Below, one piece after another: positions 45,312-56,997 of a DNA stretch of 64,000 nucleotides. Numbering within the stretch: the first letter of the stretch is position 1; each line of letters starts with the position of its first letter. Source of the stretch: an uncultured Paracoccaceae bacterium (GTDB lineage Bacteria > Pseudomonadota > Alphaproteobacteria > Rhodobacterales > Rhodobacteraceae); the NCBI GenBank assembly GCA_947496605.1, contig CANMDF010000002.1, forward strand, positions 434,001 to 498,000, in the 5' to 3' direction. A program made the translations under genes and the position numbers. The notes below the pieces were generated by a model that was not told where the DNA came from, ran no database searches, and saw only the letters and a program-made list of their open reading frames with translations.

Positions 45312-46499
45312 TTACAAATCCATCAACAACCGCCGTGGGTCCTCAAGCGCTTCTTTCACCCGCACAAGGAACGTCACCGCCCCTTTGCCGTCGACGATCC
45401 GGTGGTCGTAGGACAGGGCCAGATACATCATCGGACGGATCACGACTTCTCCGTTGATTGCCATCGGTCGGTCTTGGATTTTATGCATGCCGAGGATGCC
45501 CGACTGTGGCGGGTTCAGGATGGGGGACGACATGAGCGAGCCGTAGACCCCGCCGTTCGAAATCGTGAAGGTGCCGCCTTGCATTTCGGCCATGCTCAGC
45601 TTGCCGTCGCGGGCTTTGGCACCCATCGTGGCGATGCTTTTCTCGATTGTCGCAAACGACATCTGGTCGGCGTCGTTGATGACTGGCACCACAAGGCCCG
45701 TTGGCGTCCCCGCCGCGATCCCCATGTTGACGTAGTTTTTGTAGACTACATCGGTGCCGTCTATTTCGGCGTTTACCTCTGGCACCTCATTGAGGGCGTG
45801 CACGCAGGCCTTGGTGAAGAAGGACATGAAGCCCAGTTTGACGCCATGCTTTTTCAGGAACAGGTCTTTGTATTCGTTGCGCAGGGCCATCACCTCGGTC
45901 ATGTCGACCTCGTTGTAGGTGGTCAGCATGGCGGCGGTGTTTTGGCTGTCTTTCAGGCGCTTGGCGATGGTCTGGCGCAGGCGGGTCATCTTGACCCGCT
46001 CTTCGCGCTCTGCCTGATCTGCGGCGACCGGTGCGCGCGGTGCAGCGGCTGGTGCAGGTGCGGGTGAGGCGAGGGCGTTCAATACGTCCTCTTTCATCAC
46101 GCGACCGTCTTTGCCGGTGCCTGCAACGTCAGAGAGGTTGTTTTCTGCCATCAGTTTTTTGGCAGATGGGGCGTCTTCGACGTCCTTTGCAGCGGCTGCT
46201 GGGGCAGGGGCTGCCTCCGCTTTGGGTTTTTCTTTCTTGGCCGCAGGGGCCGGCGCTGCATCGCCTTCGGCGATTTGAGCCAGCAACGCGTCAACACCAA
46301 CGGTTTCGCCTTCGGCGGCGACGATTTCGGACAGGGTGCCTGCGATCGGGCTTGGCACTTCGACCGTCACCTTATCTGTTTCCAGCTCGCAGAGCATTTC
46401 ATCAACGGCAACGGCATCGCCGGGTTGTTTGAACCATGTGGCGACAGTGGCCTCTGTCACGGATTCGCCAAGGGTTGGGACGCGGACTTCGGTGCTCAT
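45312..46499 (-). CDS. sucB: Dihydrolipoyllysine succinyltransferase, E2 of 2-oxoglutarate dehydrogenase
   Basis: A 395-residue E2. Single N-terminal lipoyl domain ([24 protein letters not shown]; lipoylated K43 in [10 protein letters not shown]), an Ala/Pro-rich linker, the E3/E1-binding domain ([32 protein letters not shown]), and a C-terminal acyltransferase domain ending [32 protein letters not shown] with the catalytic DHR-x3-G motif. Start: the ATG overlapping the sucA stop by one base (TAATG). An in-frame extension upstream lies inside sucA and is rejected. Confidence 0.97.
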   Translation of the reverse strand: MSTEVRVPTLGESVTEATVATWFKQPGDAVAVDEMLCELETDKVTVEVPSPIAGTLSEIVAAEGETVGVDALLAQIAEGDAAPAPAAKKEKPKAEAAPAPAAAAKDVEDAPSAKKLMAENNLSDVAGTGKDGRVMKEDVLNALASPAPAPAAAPRAPVAADQAEREERVKMTRLRQTIAKRLKDSQNTAAMLTTYNEVDMTEVMALRNEYKDLFLKKHGVKLGFMSFFTKACVHALNEVPEVNAEIDGTDVVYKNYVNMGIAAGTPTGLVVPVINDADQMSFATIEKSIATMGAKARDGKLSMAEMQGGTFTISNGGVYGSLMSSPILNPPQSGILGMHKIQDRPMAINGEVVIRPMMYLALSYDHRIVDGKGAVTFLVRVKEALEDPRRLLMDL

Positions 46500-49456
46500 T
46501 ACTTTGTTCCTTTGATGGTCAGCGCATCGTCGACGAGGGCTGCTTGTTCTGCTTTGTGTTTGCTGGCCAGACCTGTTGCAGGTGAGGCGGCGGCGGCGCG
46601 TCCGGCATAGACGGGCCGCGTGTGTTTGGCTTTGATCCGGGTGAGGACCCATTCGATATTGGGCTCCATAAATGACCACGCACCTTGGTTGCGCGGCTCT
46701 TCCTGACACCAGACCATTTCAGCGTTTTTGAACCGTTCGAGTTCTTTGACCGCTGATTGCGCGGGGAACGGATAGAACTGTTCGTAACGCATAATGTAGA
46801 CATCCTTGATGCCCCGCGCATCGCGTTCTTCCAGCAGATCGTAGTAAACCTTGCCTGAACACATGACGACGCGTTTGATCTTGTCATCAGCCGCCAGTTT
46901 GGTGTCCGAGTTGCCTTGTTGTGCATCGTCCCAAAGGACGCGGTGGAAGGACGATCCAACGGTGAATTCTTCGCGTTTGGACACCGCCATTTTATGCCGC
47001 AACAGCGACTTTGGCGTCATCAGGATCAGCGGTTTCCGGAAAGTCCGGTGCAGCTGACGCCGCAGCAGGTGGAAGTAGTTCGCCGGTGTCGTGCAGTTGG
47101 CCACGATCCAGTTGTCGCCGCCGCACATGGTCAAGAACCGTTCCAGACGTGCGCTTGAGTGTTCAGGTCCTTGCCCTTCATACCCATGCGGTAGCAGGCA
47201 AACGAGGCCGGACATACGCAGCCATTTGCTCTCGCCTGAGCTGATGAACTGGTCAAACATGATCTGTGCACCATTGGCGAAGTCGCCGAACTGCGCTTCC
47301 CACAAGGTCAGCGCGTTGGGTTCGGCCAGTGAATAGCCATACTCGAAACCCAGCACCGCGTATTCTGACAACATCGAGTCGATGACTTCGTAGTTTGCTT
47401 GGCCTTCGCGAATGTTGTTCAGCGGGTAATACCGGTCTTCGTTGTCCTGATTGATCAGGCCGGAATGGCGGTGGCTGAATGTGCCGCGTGTACAATCTTG
47501 GCCGGACAAGCGCACAGGGTAGCCTTCTGTCAGCAGTGACCCGAATGCGAGCGCTTCACCAGTGGCCCAGTCGATGTTTTCACCGGTCTCGAACATCTTG
47601 GCTTTGTTTTCGATCAGACGGCCAATGGTTTTATGCAACGGAAAGTTTTCGGGCGCTTTCGATAGCGCCTCGCCCACCGCGTTGAATGTCGCGTCCTCAA
47701 TCGCTGTCACGCCACGTTGATAGTCTTCGTCTTTACGGTCGAGGTGAGACCACTTGCCATCCAGCCAGTCGGCTTTGTTGGGCTTAAAGTTGCGGCCTGC
47801 CTCAAATTCTTCATTCAAGTGCGCCTGGAACGCGGCCTTCATGTCCTCGATCTCGCCTTCGGGGATCAGACCGTCGCGCACCAGCCGTTCGGTGTAAAGC
47901 GTCAGTGTGGTCTTTTGCTTTTTGATCTTTTTGTACATCACCGGGTTGGTGAACATCGGCTCGTCGCCCTCATTATGTCCAAAGCGGCGGTAGCAGATAA
48001 TGTCGAGGACCACGTCCTTGTGGAATTTCTGACGGAATTCGGTTGCGACACGGGCGGCGTGTACGACAGCCTCTGGATCGTCGCCGTTCACGTGGAAGAT
48101 CGGGGCCTCAACCATCAGTGCGATGTCTGTGGGGTAGGGGCTGGAGCGGCTAAAGTGCGGGGCCGTGGTGAAACCGATCTGGTTGTTCACCACGATATGC
48201 ATGGTGCCACCGGTTTTGTGCCCTTTCAGGCCAGAGAGACCCAGACCTTCGGCCACAACGCCTTGGCCCGCAAAGGCCGCATCACCGTGCAGCAGGACGC
48301 CCATGACGCGGGTGCGGTCTTCGTCTTTCTTTTGGTCTTGTTTCGCGCGGACCTTGCCGATGACGACGGGGTTTACCGCCTCAAGGTGGCTGGGATTCGC
48401 TGTCAGCGACAGGTGCACAGTGTTGTCATCAAAGCTGCGATCACTGGACGCGCCGAGGTGGTATTTCACGTCACCTGAACCATCCACGTCTTCGGGTTTG
48501 AATGACCCGCCTTGGAATTCGTTAAAGATCGCGCGGTAGGGTTTTTCCATCACGTTCGCCAACACGGACAAACGGCCACGGTGGGGCATGCCGATGATGA
48601 TTTCATCAATGCCCAGCTGACCACCGCGTTTGATGATCTGCTCCATCGCGGGGATCAGGCTTTCGCCGCCATCAAGGCCGAAACGCTTGGTGCCCATGTA
48701 TTTGACGTGCAGGAATTTCTCGAAACCTTCAGCCTCAACAAGGCTATTCAGGATCGCCTTACGCCCGTTCTTAGTGAACGCGATTTCCTTGCCGTAGCCC
48801 TCAATCCTTTCCTTCAGCCAACCCGCCTCTTCGGGGTTGGAAATATGCATGTATTGCAGCGCAAAAGTGCCACAATAGGTGCGCTGCACGATCGCCATAA
48901 TCTCGGTCATCGTCGCGACTTCGAGGCCGAGAACATTGTCGATAAAGATCGGGCGATCCATGTCCGCGGCAGTAAAGCCGTAGTTCGCAGGGTCCAGTTC
49001 AGGGTGCGGTTTTTGATCGCGCATGCCCAGCGGATCAAGGTCGGCAATCAGATGGCCACGGATACGGTAGGCGCGGATGATCATCAGCGCGCGGATACTA
49101 TCGAGGACAGCAGCGCGGACCTGCGCCTCATCCAATGCGACACCCTTTTCCGCGGCTTTTTCTTTGATCTTCTTGCCCGCCGCTTCAGGTTCGGCGGGCC
49201 ACTGGCCATCAAGGGCGGCGGTCAGATCATCCGTTGGGGCAGGGGGCCAATCAGTACGCGCCCAGCTTGGGCCCGTGGCCTCTGCCTTGGCATCCGCAGG
49301 GGCATCGCCCAAGGACCGGAAGAACGCTTGCCACGACTCATCCACCGCACCGGGGTTATCGGCGTAGCGGGCGTAGAGTTGTTCCACATACTCCGCGTTA
49401 TGTCCTTGCAGGAAGGAGGAGGCGTGGAAGACGTCGTTGGGGGAATGATCGTTCAT
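46499..49456 (-). CDS. sucA: 2-oxoglutarate dehydrogenase E1 component
   Basis: A 985-residue thiamine-diphosphate enzyme that decarboxylates 2-oxoglutarate and succinylates SucB. N-terminal [28 protein letters not shown] is the E2-binding head; [17 protein letters not shown] is a substrate-site motif, with TPP-binding [13 protein letters not shown] and [19 protein letters not shown]-type loop appears as [16 protein letters not shown]. The C-terminal transketolase part shows [17 protein letters not shown] and [15 protein letters not shown]. Tightly coupled to sucB; 111 bp after sucD with palindromic repeats between. Confidence 0.98.
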   Translation of the reverse strand: MNDHSPNDVFHASSFLQGHNAEYVEQLYARYADNPGAVDESWQAFFRSLGDAPADAKAEATGPSWARTDWPPAPTDDLTAALDGQWPAEPEAAGKKIKEKAAEKGVALDEAQVRAAVLDSIRALMIIRAYRIRGHLIADLDPLGMRDQKPHPELDPANYGFTAADMDRPIFIDNVLGLEVATMTEIMAIVQRTYCGTFALQYMHISNPEEAGWLKERIEGYGKEIAFTKNGRKAILNSLVEAEGFEKFLHVKYMGTKRFGLDGGESLIPAMEQIIKRGGQLGIDEIIIGMPHRGRLSVLANVMEKPYRAIFNEFQGGSFKPEDVDGSGDVKYHLGASSDRSFDDNTVHLSLTANPSHLEAVNPVVIGKVRAKQDQKKDEDRTRVMGVLLHGDAAFAGQGVVAEGLGLSGLKGHKTGGTMHIVVNNQIGFTTAPHFSRSSPYPTDIALMVEAPIFHVNGDDPEAVVHAARVATEFRQKFHKDVVLDIICYRRFGHNEGDEPMFTNPVMYKKIKKQKTTLTLYTERLVRDGLIPEGEIEDMKAAFQAHLNEEFEAGRNFKPNKADWLDGKWSHLDRKDEDYQRGVTAIEDATFNAVGEALSKAPENFPLHKTIGRLIENKAKMFETGENIDWATGEALAFGSLLTEGYPVRLSGQDCTRGTFSHRHSGLINQDNEDRYYPLNNIREGQANYEVIDSMLSEYAVLGFEYGYSLAEPNALTLWEAQFGDFANGAQIMFDQFISSGESKWLRMSGLVCLLPHGYEGQGPEHSSARLERFLTMCGGDNWIVANCTTPANYFHLLRRQLHRTFRKPLILMTPKSLLRHKMAVSKREEFTVGSSFHRVLWDDAQQGNSDTKLAADDKIKRVVMCSGKVYYDLLEERDARGIKDVYIMRYEQFYPFPAQSAVKELERFKNAEMVWCQEEPRNQGAWSFMEPNIEWVLTRIKAKHTRPVYAGRAAAASPATGLASKHKAEQAALVDDALTIKGTK

Positions 49457-49523
49457 GAGGGGACCTCAATGCGTTTGCCGATGATTAAGTCCCGGGCCAC
49501 GCCCGAGACGCCTTTTCGTGAGA

Positions 49524-49567
49524 CGGGGATTTTCCCCGCCTTTGTTTGTGTCGGGGAGAACCCCGAC
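49524..49567. repeat. REP-like palindromes between sucD and sucA
   Basis: Two hairpins: CGGGGATTTTCCCCG (49524-49538) and GTCGGGGAGAACCCCGAC (49550-49567), the second touching the sucD stop codon. The second shares the CGGGGTTCTCCCCG core with the larger inverted repeat between sucC and sucD, indicating a dispersed short palindromic element. Confidence 0.75.
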
Positions 49568-50449
49568 CTACCCAATCGCTTCCAGCACAGCCTCGCCCAG
49601 TGTCGCGGGGCTGTCTGCCACCACGATACCCGCGGACTTCATCGCTTCGATCTTGCTTTCCGCGTCGCCTTTGCCGCCTGCGACAATCGCACCGGCGTGG
49701 CCCATGCGGCGGCCGGGAGGGGCGGTGCGTCCGGCGATGAAACCGGCTGTTGGTTTCCAACGGCCCTTTTTCTTTTGGGCGGTTAGGAATTCGGCGGCTT
49801 CTTCCTCGGCGGACCCGCCGATTTCGCCAATCATGATCATGGAATGCGTTTCGTCGTCATCAAGGAACATATCCAGCACGTCGATATGTTCGGTTCCTTT
49901 GATGGGGTCGCCGCCGATACCCACGGCTGTGGACTGGCCCAGGCCGCTGTCGGAGGTCTGCTTGACCGCTTCATAGGTCAGCGTGCCGGAACGGGACACA
50001 ACGCCGACCGAGCCGCGCTTGTGGATGTGGCCGGGCATGATGCCGATCTTGCAGGCATCCGGCGTGATGATGCCGGGGCAGTTGGGGCCGATGAGGCGAG
50101 AGGCTGAACCTTCCAGCGCCTTTTTCACACGCATCATGTCGAGGACAGGGATGCCTTCGGTGATGCAGATGATCAGCTCCATTTCGGCGTCGATGGCTTC
50201 AAGGATACTGTCCGCAGCGAAGGGGGGCGGCACGTAGATGACAGAGGCGTTGGCCTCGGTCACGTGTTTCGCCTCATGCACCGAGTTGAAGATCGGCAGG
50301 TCGAGGTGGGTTTGCCCGCCTTTGCCGGGGGTCACGCCGCCGACCATTTTGGTGCCGTAAGCAATCGCTTGCTCAGAGTGGAATGTGCCCTGCGAGCCGG
50401 TGAGGCCTTGGCAGATAACGCGGGTGTTTTCGTTTACGAGAATGGCCAT
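49568..50449 (-). CDS. sucD: Succinyl-CoA synthetase alpha subunit
   Basis: A 293-residue ADP/GDP-forming succinate-CoA ligase alpha chain. CoA-binding N-terminus ([42 protein letters not shown]), mid-protein [10 protein letters not shown], and the phosphorylated active-site histidine in [20 protein letters not shown]. Works with SucC to make succinate plus ATP from succinyl-CoA. 83 bp downstream of sucC with an inverted repeat between. Confidence 0.98.
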   Translation of the reverse strand: MAILVNENTRVICQGLTGSQGTFHSEQAIAYGTKMVGGVTPGKGGQTHLDLPIFNSVHEAKHVTEANASVIYVPPPFAADSILEAIDAEMELIICITEGIPVLDMMRVKKALEGSASRLIGPNCPGIITPDACKIGIMPGHIHKRGSVGVVSRSGTLTYEAVKQTSDSGLGQSTAVGIGGDPIKGTEHIDVLDMFLDDDETHSMIMIGEIGGSAEEEAAEFLTAQKKKGRWKPTAGFIAGRTAPPGRRMGHAGAIVAGGKGDAESKIEAMKSAGIVVADSPATLGEAVLEAIG

Positions 50450-50474
50450 GGGGGCCTCCTTGGAAATTCTTGGT

Positions 50475-50530
50475 GTAGGGCGGGGTTCTCCCCGCCGATG
50501 AGATGCACGGCGGGGAGAACCCCGCCCTAC
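50475..50530. repeat. 23-bp perfect inverted repeat between sucC and sucD
   Basis: Left arm 50475-50497, right arm 50508-50530, perfect complement over 23 bases with a 10-base loop. Each arm is itself palindromic (GGCGGGGTTCTCCCCGCC). The cruciform fills the whole intercistronic space, starting 25 nt upstream of sucD and ending 2 nt from the sucC stop. REP/BIME-like; may modulate mRNA stability between sucC and sucD. Confidence 0.85.
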
Positions 50531-50532
50531 GT

Positions 50533-51726
50533 TTATCCTTTGACCGCCTTCACGATCTTCTCCGCACCATCTTTCAAATCATCCGCTGCGATAACGTCAA
50601 CGTCGGACTCATTAATGATGCGCTTGCCTTCTTCGACGTTCGTGCCTTCAAGCCGTACGACAAGGGGCACTTGCAGACCGACTTCTTTCACCGCGGAGAC
50701 AACGCCCTCGGCGATCACGTCGCAGCGCATGATGCCGCCGAAGATGTTCACAAGGATGCCTTTGACCTGCGGGTCAGAGGTGATGATCTTGAACGCCTCG
50801 GTCACTTTCTCTTTCGTCGCACCGCCGCCTACGTCAAGGAAGTTGGCAGGTTCGGCACCGTAGAGTTTGATGATGTCCATCGTCGCCATGGCAAGGCCCG
50901 CGCCGTTGACCATGCAGCCGATCTCACCGTCGAGCGCGATATAGTTCAGGTCGAACTTGGAGGCCGCGAGTTCTTTGGGGTCTTCTTCGGTTTCATCCCG
51001 CAATGCTGCCACATCGGCGTGGCGGTAGACCGCGTTGCCGTCAAAGGCGACCTTGGCGTCGAGCACTTTCAGATCGCCACTGTCTGTGACGATCAGCGGG
51101 TTAATTTCCAGCATCTCCATGTCTTTTTCGACGAAGGCTTGGTACAGTTGGCCCATCAGTTTCACGCATTGCTTGACCTGATTACCGGTCAGCCCCAGCG
51201 CGAAGGCGACGCGGCGTCCGTGGAATGGTTGGTACCCTGTGGCCGGATCAACGGTGAAGTTGAGGATTTTCTCTGGCGTGTTGGCAGCCACTTCTTCGAT
51301 GTCCATGCCGCCCTCAGTAGAACAGACGAAACCAATGCGGCTGGTCTGGCGGTCAACGAGAAGGGCGAGGTACATTTCTGTCTCAATGCCAGAACCGTCT
51401 TCGATGTAGATGCGGTTGACGACTTTGCCGGCTGGGCCTGTCTGATGTGTGACCAATGTGCGGCCCAGCATCTTTTTGGCTTCAGTCGCGGCTTCTTCGA
51501 CCGATTTGGCCAAACGCACACCGCCTGCTTCGCCCGCGTCGGCTTCTTTGAATTTGCCTTTGCCGCGGCCACCTGCATGGATCTGTGCTTTGACGACCCA
51601 AAGGGGGCCGTCCATTTCGCCAGCGGCTGTTTTGGCATCTTCGGCGCGGGTCACAGGGCGACCGTCCGAGACGGGCGCGCCATAGCTGCGCAACAAAGCT
51701 TTGGCCTGATATTCGTGAATGTTCAT
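50533..51726 (-). CDS. sucC: Succinyl-CoA synthetase beta subunit
   Basis: A 397-residue ATP-grasp subunit. N-terminus [18 protein letters not shown], nucleotide-binding [40 protein letters not shown] (Mg ligands), and the C-terminal [17 protein letters not shown]. First gene of the suc operon; tandem TGTGATCACA palindromes lie about 100 bp upstream of the start. Confidence 0.98.
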   Translation of the reverse strand: MNIHEYQAKALLRSYGAPVSDGRPVTRAEDAKTAAGEMDGPLWVVKAQIHAGGRGKGKFKEADAGEAGGVRLAKSVEEAATEAKKMLGRTLVTHQTGPAGKVVNRIYIEDGSGIETEMYLALLVDRQTSRIGFVCSTEGGMDIEEVAANTPEKILNFTVDPATGYQPFHGRRVAFALGLTGNQVKQCVKLMGQLYQAFVEKDMEMLEINPLIVTDSGDLKVLDAKVAFDGNAVYRHADVAALRDETEEDPKELAASKFDLNYIALDGEIGCMVNGAGLAMATMDIIKLYGAEPANFLDVGGGATKEKVTEAFKIITSDPQVKGILVNIFGGIMRCDVIAEGVVSAVKEVGLQVPLVVRLEGTNVEEGKRIINESDVDVIAADDLKDGAEKIVKAVKG

Positions 51727-51823
51727 AGGGACAATTCCAATGTGGCTACGGTTGCCAGCAGCTAAACATGGAAAAATCAGGGGTTATAAGCGAAAAATGT
51801 CAAATCAGTGGAAATTCGCACAT

Positions 51824-51855
51824 TTGTGATCACAGAAATTTTTGGTGTGATCACA
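51824..51855. promoter_or_regulatory. Tandem TGTGATCACA operators upstream of sucC
   Basis: Two perfect TGTGATCACA palindromes at 51825-51834 and 51846-51855, centres exactly 21 bp apart (two helical turns, same DNA face). They lie 99-129 bp upstream of sucC and 75-105 bp upstream of the divergent glycosyltransferase. Matches the site in front of the GntR gene and the pair in front of sdhC. Confidence 0.8.
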
Positions 51856-51929
51856 AATATGCCCGCACCTTGATTTTGATCAACTTTATTCAGTTTTTAA
51901 AGATTCGTTCTAATGATAGCAAAGTCCCC

Positions 51930-52931
51930 ATGATGCAGAACAGACCAACATGGGCCGTTGTGGCCACGGTTGATGAACCGCCCGCGCTGGTGCTGGCGTT
52001 TGTTGCTTGGCATTTAGCGATGGGTGCGTCGCGCGTGTTTATCTATTGTGATCGTCCTGACGATCCGGTGCAGACCCTGCTTGCCGCTGTGCCGCAGGTC
52101 AAGGTTGTTGCTTGTGATCAGGCCCATTGGCTGCGGGTGGGCAAAAGTAGGCCGCGCCGCCATGAGGTGCGTCAGGTTCGCAATGCGCATGATGCGTATG
52201 TGCAGACGGATGCGGACTGGATTTTGCATAGCGATGCGGATGAGTTTGTATGGGCTAAGGACCGTGTTGATACGGTGCTATCGACTGCATCAGATGCGGT
52301 TGATTGCCTTGTCATCCCTGTGGCTGAACGCAATCATCAATCGGATGAGGATGGTGTTAGCATTTTTGAGGGTGCGTTTCGCCGTCCTTTCCGAGAGCCA
52401 GCGCATCGCGGGCGTAAGGTTTTCGGGGCAGACTTTGATCTGACGTATCGCGGTTTGACAGGGCATGCCCAAGGCAAGGCGTTTGTGCGCACAGGTCGCG
52501 CCATGCGTCTGTCGATCCACCGGCCGCGCCCGCCAGTCCCGGATCAAGACTTGCGCTTGGAGCGTGCGCCTGTTGACGATTTGGAATTACTGCATTTTGA
52601 AGGGCTAACGCCGCGGTATTGGGTCTACAAGCTGACGCGCATGATGCAGGCGCTGCATGAACGTGACGGTATGCCTTTGTCAGATCATCGCAGTAAGCAG
52701 GCCAATCTTTTGCCAGACGCACCTGATCTTTACCGCCGGTTGAAGCAGCCAGATGCGGATGTTGTAGGCGTTCTGACAAGGTTGGGCCTTTGGCACACAC
52801 CATCGTTTGATCCGTTGCCTGCCGTCGCGGAGTATTTTCCGGAAGTTACTTGCGACCTTAGTCCGGCTGCGATTGATCATTGGCTGGAACGCAACAAGCC
52901 AGATGTGCTGGCCTACCGCCGTAAATCGTAA
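51930..52931 (+). CDS. Glycosyltransferase family 2-like protein between mdh and sucC
   Basis: A 333-residue protein of the same GT2/GT92-like group as the gene at 43762: TWAVVATVDEPPALVLAFVAWHLAMGASRVFIYCDRPDD, metal-site DADWILHSDADEFVW (D-x-D), HRPRPPVP near the C-terminal third and a basic end. The start is one of two adjacent ATGs (51930/51933), neither with a good ribosome site; a longer in-frame start would run through the operator region. Opposite in orientation to the flanking TCA genes and closed by a bidirectional terminator shared with mdh. Confidence 0.82.
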   Translation: MMQNRPTWAVVATVDEPPALVLAFVAWHLAMGASRVFIYCDRPDDPVQTLLAAVPQVKVVACDQAHWLRVGKSRPRRHEVRQVRNAHDAYVQTDADWILHSDADEFVWAKDRVDTVLSTASDAVDCLVIPVAERNHQSDEDGVSIFEGAFRRPFREPAHRGRKVFGADFDLTYRGLTGHAQGKAFVRTGRAMRLSIHRPRPPVPDQDLRLERAPVDDLELLHFEGLTPRYWVYKLTRMMQALHERDGMPLSDHRSKQANLLPDAPDLYRRLKQPDADVVGVLTRLGLWHTPSFDPLPAVAEYFPEVTCDLSPAAIDHWLERNKPDVLAYRRKS

Positions 52932-52942
52932 AGCGGACATGA

Positions 52943-52971
52943 AAAAGGGCCGCCCAATGGGCAGCCCTTTT
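52943..52971. terminator. Bidirectional terminator between glycosyltransferase and mdh
   Basis: AAAAGGGC ... GCCCTTTT with an inner CCC/GGG stem. A-rich on the left and T-rich on the right gives T-tails on both strands, so it can end both converging transcripts. Confidence 0.85.
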
Positions 52972-52993
52972 CGCATTCGGATGATGTCGCTTT

Positions 52994-54870
<1,877 letters not shown>

Positions 54871-54884
54871 GCCGGACCTGCCAT

Positions 54885-55199
54885 TCAGCTTTGGCTGTCG
54901 AAATTTGCCAAAGGTTCATTGAGGTATTGATAGGCTTGGCCTGCCGCAACCATACATGTGGGGCCGCCGGGGCGCGTGACAGTGATGGTCCAAGACCCTG
55001 TGTCCATGGAGGCAAACACCTCAACCACCGAGTTATCGCTGCCCAGCCCAATGGATTGTCTGCTTTCGCCATAGCGTTCGCCTAAGCGTTCCACGACTTG
55101 CGCGTGATCGGCGCAATTGCCGGTTTGGGCGCTGGCCGGGTAGGCGGCAAGCAGTGCGGCACCGATGCCAAAGGACATCAGAAAGAAAGTGCGTCTCAT
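54885..55199 (-). CDS. Small secreted protein, function unknown
   Basis: A 104-residue protein. Signal peptide RRTFFLMSFGIGAALLAAYPASA, then QTGNCADHAQVVERLGERYGESRQSIGLGSDNSVVEVFASMDTGSWTITVTRPGGPTCMVAAGQAYQYL with two cysteines probably forming a disulfide. This pattern (NCADHxxVxxxLxxxYGExRxxxGL) is widespread as small exported proteins in Rhodobacterales, role unknown. GGGGAA precedes the ATG. Converges with the TSUP gene (14 bp gap). Confidence 0.75.
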   Translation of the reverse strand: MRRTFFLMSFGIGAALLAAYPASAQTGNCADHAQVVERLGERYGESRQSIGLGSDNSVVEVFASMDTGSWTITVTRPGGPTCMVAAGQAYQYLNEPLANFDSQS

Positions 55200-55395
55200 T
55201 TTTGTTCCCCTTTTACGAAAGGCCACTGCCGGATCGGCACGTCTGACCAAGTGGATCAAATTCTGCGTTCAACTTGCGCGAAAATGGTTAACACACCGTA
55301 ACGATGGGTCCTGTCGCTGCGTTGCGGCAATTTTGCCTTGAATGATCTGTCTAAATCTGGCGTTGTTCGCGCAACAATATTGCGAGGAAGATTCG

Positions 55396-56238
55396 ATGCA
55401 TGACCGCCCTTACCGCTCTGCACTTTATATACCTGGGTCCAAGGACCGGGCCTTGGATAAGGCGCGGGGGTTGCCTGTCGATGTGATCTTGTTTGATTTG
55501 GAAGATGCCGTTTCCCCCGATGCCAAGGTCGCGGCGCGGGATACGCTTTATGCCGCATTGGCTGATGATGGCTACGGCGCGCGCTTAAAGATCGTGCGCA
55601 TCAATGGGCTGGATACCGAATGGGGTGCGGCGGATGCAGCTGCCGTGGCTGCTATGAATTGCGATGCTGTGTTGTTGCCTAAGGTGAATGGCCCTGACGA
55701 TGTCGATGCGCTGGCCGCTTTGGTGCCCGATCTGCCGATCTGGGCGATGATGGAGACGCCGCAGGGCATTTTGAATGCGGCGAGTATTGCTGCGCACCCC
55801 CGTATTGCGGGGTTTGTGTTGGGCACAAATGATCTGGCAAAAGATCTGAATTCGCGGACCCGTGCAGCGCTAATGACGTCATTGCAGATGTGTATGCTGG
55901 CTGCCAAGGCTGCGGGGATTGTCGCGCTCGATGGTGTTTACAATGCCTTTAAGGACGAAGACGGTCTCCGTGTCGAATGTGAAGAGGGCCGCGATATGGG
56001 CTTTGATGGCAAGACCTTGATCCATCCTGCGCAGGTGGCCATCGCGAACGCCGCCTTTGGTCCGACAACGGATGAGATTGATCTGGCCCGCCGCCAGATT
56101 GCGGCGTTTGAGGCCGCTGAGGCCGAAGGGCAGGGCGTCGCCGTCGTGGATGGCCGCATTGTTGAAAACTTGCATATCGTGACCGCGCGGGCGACCTTGG
56201 CCAAAGCTGACGCCATCGCCGCATTGGAGACCACATGA
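55396..56238 (+). CDS. mcl2: CitE/HpcH-family CoA lyase or thioesterase, probable (3S)-malyl-CoA thioesterase Mcl2
   Basis: A 280-residue TIM-barrel protein of the citrate lyase beta family. RSALYIPGSKDRALDKARGLPVDVILFDLEDAVSPDAK holds the Mg/acyl-CoA binding start (DLEDAV); VRINGLDTEW, MMETPQGILNAASIA (catalytic Glu) and GKTLIHPAQVAIAN follow. In the ethylmalonyl-CoA pathway Mcl2 hydrolyses malyl-CoA; Mcl1 (about 318 residues, different N-terminus) is the lyase. Length and the neighbouring mesaconyl-CoA hydratase gene favour Mcl2. GAGGAAG precedes the ATG. Confidence 0.82.
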   Translation: MHDRPYRSALYIPGSKDRALDKARGLPVDVILFDLEDAVSPDAKVAARDTLYAALADDGYGARLKIVRINGLDTEWGAADAAAVAAMNCDAVLLPKVNGPDDVDALAALVPDLPIWAMMETPQGILNAASIAAHPRIAGFVLGTNDLAKDLNSRTRAALMTSLQMCMLAAKAAGIVALDGVYNAFKDEDGLRVECEEGRDMGFDGKTLIHPAQVAIANAAFGPTTDEIDLARRQIAAFEAAEAEGQGVAVVDGRIVENLHIVTARATLAKADAIAALETT

Positions 56239-56789
56239 CACTATTGATCGCAGGCGTTGCCCTTTGGTGGGCCGCGCATTTGTTCAAACGGCTTGCACCG
56301 GGTGTGCGGCAATCGCTGGGGGCCAAAGGGTATCCGGTGATGGCGGTCGCTATTCTGGCCAGTGTGGTGCTGATGGTTCTTGGCTATCGCGCCGCTGATG
56401 GTGCGGTTTACTGGGGGCGCGAACCGATGTTGGTGGGCATCAATAACCTGCTGATGGTTGTCGCCTTCTATTTCTATGCAGCAAGCGCCGCCAAGGACGT
56501 CAAAATCTGGTTGGGCACCAAAGTCCGCCACCCGCAGCTGACGGGCTTTTCCATTTGGGCTGCGGCGCATTTGCTGGTGAATGGCGACACACCTTCGTTC
56601 ATCCTGTTTGGCGGATTACTGGCTTGGGCGATTGTCGAAATCCTGCTGATCAATGCGCAAGAGGGGCCTTGGGAAAGGCCAGAGCGTGCGCCTGTGAAAA
56701 AAGAAATCGTCGCCGTTGTCGTGACCTGTGTGATGGTCAGCGTTGTGATGGCCATCCACTTTGCTTTGGGCGTGACACCTTGGGGGTAA
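56235..56789 (+). CDS. NnrU-family membrane protein
   Basis: A 184-residue protein with about five membrane helices (LLIAGVALWWAAHLFKRLAPG, GYPVMAVAILASVVLMVLGY, GINNLLMVVAFYFY, HPQLTGFSIWAAAHLLVNGD). The histidine-containing W-A-A-H and LTGFSxWAxAHLLVNG motifs are NnrU/MddA-like. First described near nitrite/nitric oxide reduction genes, but often found elsewhere; its function is not established. Start overlaps the mcl2-like stop (ATGA). Confidence 0.85.
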   Translation: MTLLIAGVALWWAAHLFKRLAPGVRQSLGAKGYPVMAVAILASVVLMVLGYRAADGAVYWGREPMLVGINNLLMVVAFYFYAASAAKDVKIWLGTKVRHPQLTGFSIWAAAHLLVNGDTPSFILFGGLLAWAIVEILLINAQEGPWERPERAPVKKEIVAVVVTCVMVSVVMAIHFALGVTPWG

Positions 56790-56793
56790 GCAC

Positions 56794-56997
56794 ATGAAAA
56801 TATATCGTTTGTTGACCGAAGATGACACGTCGGCCTTCTGCCACAAGGTGTCTGAGGCGATGGCCAAAGGATGGGAGCTTTATGGCGATCCGACCTACGC
56901 CTTTGACCACGCCAATGGCGTGATGCGCTGCGGCCAAGCGGTAACGAAAGACATCGATACCCCCTATTCCCCAGATATGAAGTTGGGACAGCAATGA
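56794..56997 (+). CDS. DUF1737 small protein
   Basis: A 67-residue protein starting KIYRLLTEDDTSAFCHKVSEAMAKGWELYGDPTYAFD, the DUF1737 pattern (aromatic-rich, two-layer sandwich). Lies 4 bp after the NnrU stop and overlaps the mch start by 4 bases, so it is part of one operon. Function unknown. Confidence 0.8.
   Translation: MKIYRLLTEDDTSAFCHKVSEAMAKGWELYGDPTYAFDHANGVMRCGQAVTKDIDTPYSPDMKLGQQ

Noticed and set aside
48512-49786. Plus-strand open frame (424 codons) opposite sucA and sucD
   Set aside because: Antisense to conserved TCA genes with composition typical of a reverse-frame shadow; no family features.
50503-51765. Plus-strand open frame (420 codons) opposite sucC
   Set aside because: Mirror frame of sucC; residues are Val/Phe/His-rich as expected for an antisense frame, no domain recognised.
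51824-51855. TGTGATCACA as CRP (cAMP receptor) sites
   Set aside because: CRP sites need six bases between TGTGA and TCACA; here the halves abut. The GntR explanation fits position and recurrence better.
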